Assembly: GCF_000003815.2 (NCBI RefSeq)
Contig: NC_049993.1
Location: 11,188,778 to 11,252,777 of the forward strand
Direction of reading: 5' to 3'
Length of the DNA stretch: 64,000 nucleotides
Source: Branchiostoma floridae
Lineage: Eukaryota; Chordata; Leptocardii; Amphioxiformes; Branchiostomatidae
In this document: in pieces, positions 26,243-36,983 of the stretch
Layout: each line of letters begins with the position of its first letter
How positions within the stretch are numbered: position 1 is the first letter of the stretch
Notes under the pieces: model-generated
Database searches by the model: none
What the model saw: the letters and a program-made list of their open reading frames with translations, nothing else
Told to the model about the DNA's origin: nothing
Translations under genes and position numbers: made by a program

Positions 26243-29200
26243 ATGAAAAGGTACATATACGTCAGTCTTTATTTTTCAGATAGTACATGTAAATATATTT
26301 CTCGTGGTATTCTGTAGGATAGAGTATATCAAAAGAGAACGACCTGAACTGAACTGTGCGTATGATATAGATAACGTCGAAATTCGTAAGGCCACAACAC
26401 CCAGGAGCCATAAATTGAATGTAGAAACAGGAAGATACCACAATGTAACGTTAGCCCCTGACCAAAGGTTCTGCCCATTTTGCCCAAAGCAAATTGAAAA
26501 TGAATTTCATTTCGTTATGGAGTGTCCTATGTATGATATGTTACGCAATAAGTTGTTCACATTCCTATGTTTAAACAATACAGATTTTACGATATTCGAT
26601 ACCAGAAGTAGATTTTACTATATCTTTAGAGCCCTCATAATGCTAAGATAGGTAAATAAATAAATGATTGCTTTGTGATTAGAAAAGGTAGTGACACTCA
26701 TGTTTAGCCCCGCCTGATTGTATAGAGGTTTTCTAATTATCCTATATTGTTTAGTTAGTATAGAGTTTTAAGATTTATTCTGTATTCAATCACTTTTTGT
26801 TTGTAGTATATATTTCACCATACAAAAGCCACTGTACTTTCTGTCGTGTCAATAAAGCTTGCACTGTTCATGCAGGCGTGTATCATTTTTTTGGGTTTCT
26901 TGGGTCAGAGCTACTCTCCAAGCAGAGGTTGGTGAGGTAGATTGCGACCTTTTTATCATATGATCCGTTTTCTGTCCGCACTCCCTACCTGCTTGGAGAG
27001 TGCTGAAAGAAAAAGGCATTGATGGAAAAAAAAATGCCTTCCCTACTAACCTCTGCTTGGAGAGTGCGACTCGACACAATGAATGTTTTGCTTTGTAAAG
27101 CTCACTTTTACGAAGTTGCTCAGCAAGTACGACTTGGCACAGCACCATCTCTTGTCTCTTGCCAATCTCATTTGCATACGCCTCAGGTCACCAACCAATT
27201 ACACGTCAACCATAGTCTAAAGCACATCTATCATGTTCAGAAGGATAACAATGGAAGCTTCTGTCAATTTGAAACTTAGGTTACTTCCTCATACGTCACC
27301 AACTACTTTTTCATCGGCACTTCGCTTCTTTACTCGCGAATGTCCATACAACAGCAGTGTTTGTGTAATATTCGCATCACTTTGAATAAATCTGGCACCT
27401 GAAGCAATGGTGATGACTCACTTCCAATTTCCATTGACGCAAAATGTTAAGACTTGACATGTTAAGATTATGTCTATAAACACCCATCGTTTGACATAAA
27501 GGCATGTTAGTTTGTTGCTAAGGGAGCGGTCACATAGGTCGTGCGATCGTCGTACGATTTTGATGCCATAGGATTTTCAAGCAGGTCATGACAGAACTAA
27601 CCACTGACATGGATCCAAAACAGCGTTTTGGGTACCAAGACAGTTGAACTTTTCAGGATCCGTACATTTTCGTCCTCAAACATGCCCGAAGTTAGCGAAC
27701 GTACGACGATCGCACGACCTATGTGACTGCGCACTAAGTTGCTCACAGGTCTGAAAGAAGCACCGTCATACGACCCATTCAATTTTCTAGCTTACAGCAA
27801 CGTTAGATCATAGGATGAAGTGTGCTATATGATGTCTGACGTCCGGTTGGTTGAAAAATGGAAGTATGACTAGCTTGTTTTGTCCCACCAGTATAAAGCT
27901 AGCCCTCGTGTTGGCGGTTACAGCGGTGCTTGTGTGGGAGTCGCAAGCCTGGTTGTGGAATCGTCGACGTTCGACTGTCTGTAAGTATTTCACCAGACTC
28001 CAATACTTGTTGCAAAAAGCGTTAAAAAAACACCTACGCACATTGTGAACAACAATAACAGTAAAATATATTGGCATGACACTTAACTTTGGCCTACGTT
28101 ACATTTCCAAAACGCTTTCGGGAACGAGAAGCATGATATAAAAGACACCAACTATACAACACGTAGAGGGAATATTCATGGGCATTATTCGCGTAATTCT
28201 TTTTTTACACATACGTTTATTTTAATTTTTCGTTTTCACCAGTTAACAGCCCGGCCCCAGTTTTGACATGTGACGTTAGCCTAACATAATTATACCTCAT
28301 AACTCCACATTTTTCAAAATTTCCTAGCCAACCGCTGCTCGAGGCCTGTCACCTCTACCGGAGTCTCCCGTAGTGNNNNNNNNNNNNNNNNNNNNNNNNN
28401 NNNNNNNNNNNNNNNNNNNNNNNNNNNNNNNNNNNNNNNNNNNNNNNNNNNNNNNNNNNNNNNNNNNNNNNNNNNACCGGACCTGCGAGAGCGGATCGTG
28501 GTCCGGCGAGGCCTTGGTCTGCCGACGTACATGTACGTATACGTAATGCCCATCTTACATTTGAGTACATTGTACGGTAACGTTAGGCTTAGGTCCAATT
28601 GTACCTGTGTCCGTCAGGGATGTAGCCCCGCCCGGGCTCCGAAGCCACAAATTTGTCCCGGTGGACTGCCGGATACCGGAGGTACCCCTCGGTGTTCCCC
28701 ACGGGTAGGTCACGGCGTCTATTTGTTACCGGGTCCCGGGCCGAATCTAACAACGACTTAAAATGAACTCGGTCTTAAGCGTATGTCGGGAGCCGCAGGG
28801 TATCCCACGGGGCCACATAGGGGTCATGCCCGAAAGTGCAAACTGTGAACTGCCCGGCAGGGCCCCTTTGTCCAATCGGGACCGTAGCCTGATAATATTG
28901 CGGCTGGATTCCATACTTATGGTCTCTACATATATTTTGTAGCGGGTTGCTCCTCGCCGCCCTACCCGGCCGGAGCCTCGCGCAGCGGCTGCTCCTGGCC
29001 GTATGCTGAGGGGGAGGTCTGCACCTACACCTGCTACTCCGGCTGGGAGCAAACCTCCGGCAACACCACTCGGACCTGCACCAACGGCCAGTGGTCCGGG
29101 GACCTGCTCGTGTGTGAGCGGACCTCAGGTGAGTTTTCGCAGCCGACAGTGCATACAATTAGTCGGTTCACGGATAAAAATAGCGAGATAAATTGTGCCA

Positions 29201-29737
29201 TGCATTGGTGATGTATCATGGTTGAAAGCCCCAGATATATGAGCAAAATACGCCTGGACATGCCTTAAGTATGGTCTAGACGAGAACTCTTTATGAGTTA
29301 ATGATCTTCACCTTAAGCTTTGACATATTCCCCACAATGCATAACGCTGAGCATGCGCAGTTAAATCCGTGAAGTGGCTCAGTACAGCAGGAACGGACGC
29401 GGGTAGTGACAACGAAACAAAATGGCCCAGACATAAAATTTGTGAGCAAAGTCTCTACGTTCACATTCCCTACTAGTATATGGTACAACCCATCTTCCCA
29501 GCCATCAAGGTGGCTTGACTTAGTATGAAAATGCAGTTTGCTAGCGCTGTTTCTTTCAAAGGATCCCTGGCCTTTAGTCCCCGTGGTCAAAGACGTGTTA
29601 TAGAATTAGATTCTCCAAGTAACAATATTTAGAATACTACGTGATCATATCAGCTATATTGTAATGAGATGATATTGTAATATAACTGATATTATATTCC
29701 AGGATGTAGCGGCTGGTGGTCCTGGTTTTGCCGCTAA
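26243..29737 (+). CDS. sushi array gene A: secreted protein with two six-cysteine CCP domains
   Basis: Proposed exons: 26243-26250 (ATG AAA AG), 27892-27980 (signal peptide), 28328-28532 (CCP1, interrupted by a 100-N gap), 28943-29128 (CCP2), 29703-29737 (tail). After phase-2 joining of the first two, all junctions are phase 1. The signal peptide reads MKSIKLALVLAV...WESQA, followed by the mature start WLWNRRRST. CCP1 is visible only at its ends (NRCSRP and WSGEALVC). CCP2 is complete, with six cysteines and GWEQTSGNTTRTC. The last exon encodes CSGWWSWFCR, then stop. It is the shortest and most diverged member. Function is unknown; secretion is inferred. The micro-exon is inferred from its counterparts in genes B to E and is the least certain part. 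Confidence 0.78.
26300..26870 (+). mobile_element. LINE C-terminal/3' fragment in intron 1 of gene A
   Basis: The frame 26304-26651 encodes a terminal LINE segment with a zinc-finger-like CPFC...HF...C arrangement (RFCPFCPKQIENEFHF), like the C-terminus of the element at 55919-59133. It is truncated at the 5' side. The 3' part includes an AATAAA-like 'gtcaataaagc'. Confidence 0.7.
26912..27066. mobile_element. TACTCTCC-family MITE remnants
   Basis: Three end sequences are present: 'tactctccaagcagaggtt' at 26912, then 'cctgcttggagagtg' near 27001 and 'cctctgcttggagagtg' near 27062. The layout looks like a rearranged or nested copy with two right ends. Confidence 0.65.
27521..27735. mobile_element. 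MITE-like element, cgtacgac-TIR family, copy 2
   Basis: The left end 'agggagcggtcacatagg' is inverse to 'cctatgtgactgcgcact', with internal arms 'gcgatcgtcgtacg' and 'cgtacgacgatcgcacgac'. The interior closely matches copy 1. It sits in intron 1 of gene A. Confidence 0.82.
28089..28282. mobile_element. MITE, AGGCTAACGTCACATTTCC family, copy 2
   Basis: The left end 'ggcctacgttacatttcc' is inverse to the right end 'acatgtgacgttagcct'. The interior has 'gatataaaagacacca' and 'tttttcgttttcac', as in the other copies. It lies between the signal-peptide exon and CCP1 of gene A. Confidence 0.7.
28376..28475. other. assembly gap (100 N)
   Basis: A run of exactly 100 N interrupts the CCP1 exon of gene A. 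The flanks read as the 5' and 3' halves of one sushi exon. The length is probably a placeholder, so whole modules could be missing. Confidence 0.97.
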
Positions 29738-29943
29738 TGACGACAACAGGACATGCGCAACAGCGTCCCAAAGCCTCATCCAATCACAACAAAGCACCCG
29801 CAAGTTTCATCCAATCACAGCCAAGATATGATGCCAGACGTTTGAGTTAAGTAGGAGATCAAACGAAAGGCGGAAAAAGATCGCGGAGCCTCAGCTATGT
29901 TTTCTTTGCACAGCATGTAAGACTTAGTCCTAGCGCATATCAC

Positions 29944-30050
29944 CTACTCTCAAAGCAGAGGTTATGCTCCGCTTGTTTTTGACGTATTTTACGGCGTTTC
30001 ATCGGGTTTTCTATCTTCTTAGGGTTTCTATTTTCTCTATGTCCACCAAC
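29944..30050. mobile_element. half copy of a TACTCTCC-family MITE
   Basis: 'cctactctcaaagcagaggtt' minus its first two bases is followed by 'gctccgcttg' and 'catcgggttttctat', matching the left half of copies at 6564 and 17220. No right end is seen. It lies in the 3' flank of gene A. Confidence 0.6.
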
Positions 30051-30150
30051 TGAAGATATGTTTTATTCTCTGTTAATATTTATTGTAATAACATGGACTG
30101 AACATGCTTTATTTTGCTTGATATACATTTACAAGCGTCTATAAAACAAT

Positions 30151-30156
30151 AATAAA
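30151..30156 (+). terminator. candidate polyadenylation signal of gene A
   Basis: AATAAA lies in a block ('ctataaaacaataataaaag') that is almost identical downstream of gene B at 37741-37770. Conservation between paralogues makes it more credible than a lone hexamer. Confidence 0.5.
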
Positions 30157-30208
30157 AGGTATTGAACCTATTGTCCATCTATTGTTTACCTTGCGTCAAC
30201 ATAGCTTA

Positions 30209-30575
30209 GGCCACACCAATTTAATTTCTTGGTTCACGGATTTTTTCATAAAAAATATGGAGCGAGAGGGCGAAATAAAAATAAAAATAAAAATTGTAAA
30301 ATGGTTGGGGTAAAGGTAACAAATTATCCAAAACATAAAGAAAAAAAGTTTTCAGCTTGAAAAAAGTACGAAAACACTATTATTGTACAGTAACAGCACC
30401 TGTACCCACACTTTAAGGAGCTTATGATATAAAGGCCAATTTGCTACACCAGAAATTGGTGAATGGCTTCATTAATGGTGAAAATTTGCTGAGTGGTAAT
30501 TTTTATTTTTATTTTTTTTTTCCAAAAAATAGGAGCGAGCGAATCCGTGAACCAAGAAATTAAATTGGTGTGGCC
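30209..30575. mobile_element. palindromic MITE with TTA target duplication
   Basis: The 367-bp element has long TIRs: 'ggccacaccaatttaattt' and its inverse at the right end, extending through 'cttggttcacggatt'. It is flanked by TTA at 30206-30208 and 30576-30578. A 3-bp TWA-type duplication is typical of PIF/Harbinger elements (inference). Confidence 0.85.
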
Positions 30576-31340
30576 TTAGTGTAATATGAAAACTTAGTAG
30601 GTTATCCATATCTTGTGGTTCCTTTGTGCTTACAACACCAAATCACGCGAGGAATAGCTTAAGGCGCAACGATTATTTACAACTGAGGAAATGACATGTG
30701 AAAAGAGGGAGATAGCACTGTATGGCACAAAACAGATGTTAACGTTAACGTTATACCCTTTTGTCTTTTACTTAAGCTCAAGATGAAATGACACGAAATC
30801 ACTGTTAGCGACGACTTCGAAAACAGTCGTCAACTAGAAAGATAACATTTGCAAGCAAATATATCATGTTCACCTTCACATGCCGAAGTCTAACACTGAC
30901 AACTGTTATGTTTTTTCTTATTCCAACACATTCCTGATTTTGTAAAAAAACAAAAAACAAAAAAAAACACAACAGGAGCCTACTACTTCACCGGTAACCA
31001 TGGTGACAGCTGTATGGTCCAGGTCGTTGACCTGATTTGTTTGGACAAGAAGAACGTCCTTGAAGAAACAGAGCAAAAACAAATTAAGTTTGCCTTCACA
31101 AATAGTCAATTAACCTAGAAATACAGTATATCATTCTGAAGAACAAAGTTTTTTGTGAGTGACCTCATTTTCTATCTCACAATGTTTAGACGTGTTTTCT
31201 GGTAATAATTCGATTGAGACCTCTCATCCTGAAGTAATTTTCTGAACAATATCCCAAGGACCCTCCATGATTGTATTATTCACATAATCATAAACATCAT
31301 TTGAGAAAAGCAGACGGCAATTATTACAAGCCTGTTCTCA

Positions 31341-31360
31341 AACAATGGGAACATTTGCAT
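31341..31360 (+). promoter_or_regulatory. SOX-like/octamer block upstream of gene B
   Basis: AACAATGGGAACATTTGCAT combines a SOX-type core (ACAATGG) with an octamer (ATTTGCAT), about 90 bp before the ATG. The same block is at 38321-38340 (gene C) and, with small changes, 43519-43539 (gene D). Binding is inferred from motif resemblance only. Confidence 0.45.
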
Positions 31361-31449
31361 ATGAGGTATCTACAGAAGACTGAGACAGCCCTGAACGGCA
31401 CAGAACAGGTCAGACCGCCCCCACCTTCAACACTCTCAAGACCTTCATC

Positions 31450-34400
31450 ATGATGCGGTAGGTACAACACCTTACTTTTAACGGATTGTGACGCTTGTGT
31501 TTGGCTTTATCCAGTTGGTTTTGGCGAGGAAAGGGGAAAGAAGTCATAAGGTGATTTTTTAAAAGTTTCTATCCGTTGTAAATGCGAGAAAATGCACGTA
31601 AACGGGCCCGTTGTGATAACGTATGTTCAATCCAACATGTATGACGCAGCATATCTCGTCTGTACAAAGAGGAGCTAGATCCACAAATATTTTGATCAGG
31701 TGGCATATTTCTCCCAATCAGTAGATGACTGGGCTCCCCTACTAAATGTAAAAGCACCCCATTTTATGCAAAAGAAACTGAAACTAGAGAGGCAACATTT
31801 TCGTGAAAATGCAGAATGTTTCCCAGTGGTTTTAACGGTCACTAGTCGATCGCTAAATTCTCTTCGTAGCAACTTTTGTGATAACGCGAATCCACTGATT
31901 ACTAGTTGAGGTCTTACAGACTGTTCAAGTCCACTTATAATGTGGAACAATACCTGGATATTGACAATATTCGGCACAGGACGGCCGTCACAAAACTACG
32001 AGTCAGTTGCCACAAATTACACATCGAAACCGGAAGACATAACCGCACTCCTCTAGAACAACGAATATGTAGATACTGCAGTCTAGATAAGTTAGAAGAC
32101 GAACATCATTTTGTAGTAGAATGTAGTTTGTACAAGAAAGAGAGAGCTGAACTCTACAGACTAATAGAATCCATGTTCCCCCACTTCATACAACTAAGTA
32201 ATATAGACAAATTTATATTCCTTATGAATCTAGACAAGCCTTTACTTATAAAGCATATCTGTTCTTACATTTTCAATATCACAAAGAAACGAGAAGAAGC
32301 CGAATGTACGCAGTAGAAGACGATCCTTGAGTAGTGTAGATTCATTGTATCATTATATCATGTTGTATCATTTGTTGTGACCTGTACTAAACCCAGTGGG
32401 TATGAATGTACAATAAAGGTCTTCATTCATTCATATATACATTCACAAGCAAGCTCTGTTTCTTTACCAAAACATGCCCACAAATGCAGAACAGAAAGTC
32501 CCAAGGTTTTGGTGGGTTTGATGTTGTGGTCGCAAGACAATGTATGAGATGGCTGTTTAAAAGGAAAAAACAAAATTGAAATTTTTTTTCCCTCCGCGGA
32601 CTCGAACCCGGGTTGAGCCCTGAGCCATGCTTTACGATCCCGTTCATCCCAACAGCGGGAAAAGGAAGAACAAAAAGTCTGAAATGCGGGTTATATTCTT
32701 ATATTAAATGGATGTTTAAAAAGGGGGGGAAAAGACAACTGAAAAAACCTTCTCAACCTCGGACTCGAAACCGGGTCGATCCAGCAACAAAAGCGTTCTG
32801 AGCAGATACTCTCACCATTTTGCCACTTGGCGCGAAACATTTCTGGAACTTTAAACAGGTATACAAATGTAGTGCATAGCTTGAACAAGTCCGTTCATAA
32901 TTTCCAATATTCCAAGGTCCAATTTTCTGAAGATGATTTTATGTGAAAAGTTAGATATGACGTACCTACACAGCGAGATGATACTATATAGCTAGTTGCT
33001 TGAACTTTCACATCAAATGTGACATTACTCCCGTCTACCCGCTGCAGTGTGAGGGTGTTGCTGACCCTGGTACTGATAGCCGCTCTGCTCTGGGAGTCAG
33101 AGGCAAGGTTCTCACGGAGGTACCGTAACAGGTACTCACGGAGGTACCGTCGCACACAACCTACATGTACGTATACAAACATTGGTGCGACTTGTGAAAC
33201 ATCTTTGGATGGTTTGGAAACGTTGTTTTCTGTTTACAGATAAGCGTTTTCTGATGTACATGTAATCAGATAGCTCTGGCATGTTTGTGGGTATTTAGTG
33301 GTCGTTTCTATGTAGTTATATCCTCCGTTGGTCAGTATTGGCCATTGTAAAAACCCTCACATTAGCCCTATAGCATCGACTATCTCTATTTTTTCTCTTC
33401 CACCTCCGTCTATTTCTCTCTATTATGACTTTAAAGGGCGCACAAGGACAAAGTAGATATACGCGTGCTGCATATGGGGGGCGTCGATTCGCGATTTTTA
33501 TCTGGGAATACGACGGGAAAGGAAAAATGCCGCGAGAGGAATATATACCGGGGGGAGTGCGCCGGCCCTAGGCCTAGGAGTGTGTATTGGCTTCGGTAGC
33601 CGGCCTAGGGGTGTGTATGGGTTCGGTAGCCGGCCTAGGAGCGTGTATGGGCTTCGGTAGCCGGCCTAGGATTGTGCACTCCTATGCCGGATACACTACT
33701 TTGCCAGCTTTCGATACTATCCGATGCTACCGTAGGATCTGCTTTGAGATTACGAACTAACCACAAACTTTTGTGTTTTGTAGCCAGGTGTTCTAACCCA
33801 TGGAGAGGGCGTGGTGTCCTCCAGACCGGCTGCCTCAAGCCGTACCAGGCGGGGGAGACCTGCGGGTTCTCGTGTCAGGACGGGTACAGGCAGACTTCAG
33901 GTGACAACAGCAGGACCTGTAGCGGTGGCTCCTGGTCCGGACAACCCCTGGTCTGCGAGTACGGTACGTTTTACCATGTTTTCCTGTCTTAGTCTAAATA
34001 AGCACATGCGCGTTTAATCATCAATCAAGCAGTGACAACTATTACTTGTTACATAAGATTTTTTCAATTAACTTTTAGATACCCTGATGTTGATGTTGAT
34101 GAAGTGACCCAATGGATCTTGTGAATGGATAGGAATACAGGAAATGTTATTGTGAAAGAGAGAATTCGAAGTAAAATGTAATTTACAGGTTGCTTGACCA
34201 ATGATCTATAAGGTTTATTTTTGTAACGCTGCATGATACTTGCTTGATACAACATGCGGTTGTAATGCTCTGCTCTGCACAGCTCTGCATGACGTCATCA
34301 GCTGACTTCCTATGGTCCTTGAGTGTTGAGCCTCCTTTAGGCTAACGTCACATTTCCACAAAGGGGCCCGACCGGGCAGCTTTGGAGAACGCAATGTACG

Positions 34401-36983
34401 ATATGAAAGACAACAAAAACACAAAACGAACCAAAAATAATTCAACAGCATGTCTTAAGCACATTTATCAGCGTAAACGCTAGTTTTTCGTTCCCACAAA
34501 CAGCACGGCCGGGCCCCCGGGTAGGGAATGCGACGTAGGCCTCATCACTGACATCGGTACTCTCTGCGGTAGGCGGCAGTCTAATCTCCAAGCAGATCCT
34601 ACGGTAGCATAAGATAGTATCAAAAGCTGGCAGAGGAGTGTGTTTGGCTACCGGGAAATGTACACCTCTTGGCTGACTACACTCCTTGGCCAGTTTGGTA
34701 CTATCTTATGCCATCGTAGGATCTGCTTGGAGATTAGCGGCAGTCTTCCACATGCTATCTCTACTTATCAGCTACACCCGCCGGGACGCTGCCTTCTACA
34801 AGGTTCTTTGCCGCTTCCTTCCTCTTCATTCCTTTAATCCAAGATGCTCGACACTGTAGTACATAGAGATTTAACTAAGATATGTTCTGTCCCAGCCGGA
34901 TGTTACCGACCACCGTACACTGAGGGTTCTTGGTGGAGAGGCTGCAGCTGGCCTTTTGAGACCGGGGAGAGCTGCACCTACGAGTGTAGGGATGGACACG
35001 TGGCAGTGTCCGGGGACTCCAGCATTACCTGTCAGGACGGAGCCTGGTCTGGGACGCCGCTAAGCTGCGAGTACAGTAAGTACTGTAACAGTACTGGGTT
35101 CTTACATGTACGGCATCATGTAAACGACTCCTCAGGAAGGAGCGATGAAGATGAGATGAAGGAATGAAGAACACATTTGTGCATCATGATATACCGAATC
35201 GATGATCTTACACGTGAGAATATATGAAACACAGGAGGCAAATAGTACAGTCTCCTGGCTTCCGGGATTCGAACACGAGATCGCGCCGGACTATTAGACT
35301 GGTCAGTTGGTGGCGCTTGAACCCCACAGTTACGCTACCCACAGTTACGATGACCAGAGTCATGAAATACAAGAGGTGAATCCACGCCGAACCCGGTCCT
35401 TTGCAGAGACAGCGCCAAATAACCCAACTGTTAACATTACATGTAGATTGACTGAGGCATCCTTTCTCCTGTAGCTGGCTGTGAGCGGCCATCTTTCACT
35501 AGGGGGACCGGAGCCCGGAGTCAGGGGTGCTGGTGGCCGTACAAGAACGGGGACAGCTGCACCTACACCTGCAAGCAGGGACATTCTAGGGTGTCCGGAG
35601 ACTCCATCATCACCTGTGTGAACCGTACCTGGTCCGGGTCCCCGCTGGAGTGTCAGCGTACATGTACGTACTGCCACAATAGTCCTAGTTTAGAAGCACG
35701 TCCGCGTGCATGTGTTTTTATCGACTTACCACTTCTCGATAACAGTACAGATCGGAAGATGGTGTCGCATTTCCAAACCGGGGCCCGGCCGGGCAGCTTT
35801 CGGGAATGAAAAAGTATGATATAAAAAGCACAAAACTACACAAGACGTAAAGAGAATAGTTGTGGGCATAGTTTGTGTATATGTTTACATATACATTTCT
35901 ACTTTTCGTTTCCACAGTCCGGCCGGGCCCCGTTTGGGAAATGTGACGTTAGCCTTAGGGTGCTCTTGTGCCGTCCAGCCAAACAGCCTAGAATACATGT
36001 ACACTCAAATTCAATGGTTGTTTCTAAAACGGCCTTCTTCTTTCTTCAGCCGGTTGTGGGCCTCCATCTCGTAGCCTTGGCTACTGGGGACCCTGGACCT
36101 GCCGCTGGCCGTACGAGGAAGGGGAGACGTGCAGGTTCGAGTGCCGGCCCGGGTGGGAACAGCAGTCGGGGGAGACCACCACCACCTGCACCGGCGGGCA
36201 GTGGACTGGAGCCCCGCTGGTCTGCACCAGGAGCTCCGGCCCTGGTGTCGGTAAGAACTCTTCTTTCACCTAAGGCCATGTTGATTTAATTATATGGATA
36301 CATAAAAAAAGAAAAAGAACAAGTTTTCAACCATGCTTTAAATTTTACAAATCAACTGTATGCAAATACATGCCTTAGATTAAAATATATATATATATAC
36401 TGTGGTTACGACAATTGCAAGGTCAAAGAAGGATGTGTGAAAACAGAAATGAAGACTTTATTGTTCGATATTCAGTACTCTTGTGACTGATTATTTCATT
36501 TGTTCAACATTCCTAATGATGACCACTTAAATTTCATAATGAAATTTATTTTTGGTTGAACCTTTTTTTACTCGCACGCTCGCATCAGTTTTGAGGCTCC
36601 CAGAGGATGCCATCCATATCATCAAATCAACGTGGCCTAAATTTGCAAAACTACCTGTCTTCCATTTCTTGGACATGTCAAAGGAGAACGTACGCGTACG
36701 ACATCTGAGCCCTTGCCACTCTTAGATTCGTCTCTACATCATCTAGCAAAAGAATGAATCCATATTATCTCTCTCCATCTCTTTATATCTATAACATCGT
36801 GACGAATGGGTAGAACAGCGTAGAACCAGTTTAATTGTTGTTGAACTTGCAGTAAGAATAATAGATTGTCAAAATGATTGTTTTGCCTAAAAGTAGATGA
36901 TCTAAGAAGATACTTGCCTTATCATTGTTGTACTGATTGATGCGTTCTCAGACGCAGCCTGGTGGCGGGGCGGGAGGCGGTAA
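31450..36983 (+). CDS. sushi array gene B: secreted protein with four six-cysteine CCP domains
   Basis: Exons: 31450-31457 (ATGATGCG), 33048-33166 (signal peptide), 33784-33963, 34896-35075, 35475-35663, 36050-36250 (CCP1-4), 36952-36983 (tail). Total 909 nt, 302 aa, all junctions consensus. The signal peptide (VLLTLVLIAALLWESEA) is followed by RFSRRYRNRYSRRYRRTQPT, a strongly cationic Arg/Tyr stretch. Each CCP has the four usual sushi cysteines plus two extra ones before the TYxC/FxC element, the arrangement known from selectin sushi repeats. The last exon encodes AAWWRGGRR, then stop. Without the micro-exon, the signal-peptide frame has no ATG, which is why I place the start at 31450. The second ATG at 31453 is an alternative. 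Role unknown; extracellular binding protein is an inference from sushi domains. Confidence 0.88.
31912..32434 (+). mobile_element. 5'-truncated LINE in intron 1 of gene B
   Basis: The frame 31906-32316 encodes the C-terminal LINE segment with RICRYCSLDKLEDEHHF, a C-x2-C...H...C arrangement, ending KREEAECTQ. The 3' end 'gtacaataaaggtcttcatt' carries an ATTC tail. It is related to but distinct from the 55919-59133 element. Confidence 0.85.
32590..32655 (-). mobile_element. tRNA-derived SINE head, copy 1
   Basis: The minus strand has a B-box match (GGGTTCGAGTCC). Next to it is a poly-purine segment shared with the copy at 32700-32835. The T-arm does not pair properly, so it is not a functional tRNA gene. 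Confidence 0.45.
32700..32835 (-). mobile_element. tRNA-derived SINE, copy 2
   Basis: On the minus strand, an A-box-like 'gtggcaaaatggtgagag' precedes a B box 'ggtttcgagtcc', with tRNA-like spacing. A tail follows. It sits in intron 1 of gene B. Confidence 0.5.
33571..33672. repeat. ~32-bp minisatellite
   Basis: Three to four copies of a unit containing 'ggcttcggtagccggcctag' are in tandem just upstream of CCP1 of gene B. Substitutions distinguish the copies. Confidence 0.85.
33673..33780. mobile_element. partial TAATCTCC-family MITE
   Basis: The segment 'cgatgctaccgtaggatctg' followed by 'ctttgagatta' matches the right half of the intact element at 34582-34736, in the intron just before CCP1 of gene B. 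No left end is seen. Confidence 0.5.
34339..34542. mobile_element. MITE, AGGCTAACGTCACATTTCC family, copy 3
   Basis: The left end is the clearest in the window (AGGCTAACGTCACATTTCC) and is inverse to 'gggaatgcgacgtaggcct' at the right end. GC-rich inner arms 'ggggcccgaccgggcagc' and 'gcacggccgggcccccgg' also pair. It lies in a gene B intron. Confidence 0.78.
34582..34736. mobile_element. MITE with TAATCTCC ends and exact 9-bp target duplication
   Basis: The 155-bp element begins TAATCTCCAAGCAGATCC and ends with the inverse. It is flanked by the perfect nonamer GCGGCAGTC at 34573-34581 and 34737-34745. The end resembles TACTCTCCAAGCAGAGG, so it is probably a sister family using the same transposase. 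Confidence 0.92.
35205..35350 (-). mobile_element. tRNA-derived SINE
   Basis: The minus strand has 'tagcgtaactgtgggg' (A-box-like) and 'gtgttcgaatcccgg' (B-box match) at tRNA-like spacing, then a 3' extension. It lies in the intron before CCP3 of gene B. Confidence 0.5.
35758..35955. mobile_element. MITE, AGGCTAACGTCACATTTCC family, copy 4
   Basis: Inverse ends are 'gtcgcatttccaaaccgggg' and 'ccccgtttgggaaatgtgac'. GC-rich arms 'cccggccgggc' follow. The interior is shared with copies 1 and 2. It lies in the intron before CCP4 of gene B. Confidence 0.78.
36274..36637. mobile_element. MITE with GGCCATGTTGATT ends and TAA target duplication
   Basis: The ends 'ggccatgttgatttaatta' and 'atcatcaaatcaacgtggcc' are inverse; TAA flanks both sides (36271-36273 and 36638-36640). 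Gene C has the uninterrupted site 'cacctaaattggcgaaacta' at the same place, so this is a proven insertion after the B/C duplication. The same family is at 61786-62597. Confidence 0.92.

Noticed and set aside
27866-27891. ATG 27866 as the start of gene A
   Set aside because: It lies upstream of an acceptor-like 'gtcccaccag' at the position conserved in the other genes. It remains a fallback if the 26243 exon is wrong.
28314-28598. Frames running through the N block
   Set aside because: They are an artefact of translating unknown bases.
32590-32835. tRNA genes on the minus strand
   Set aside because: B boxes are present but the T-arm and acceptor stems do not pair; they fit tRNA-derived SINEs.
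33019-33047. GTG start upstream of the gene B signal peptide in the same exon
   Set aside because: The frame has no ATG before a stop, and 'cccgctgcag' is a good acceptor in genes B to E that joins the ATG micro-exon in frame.
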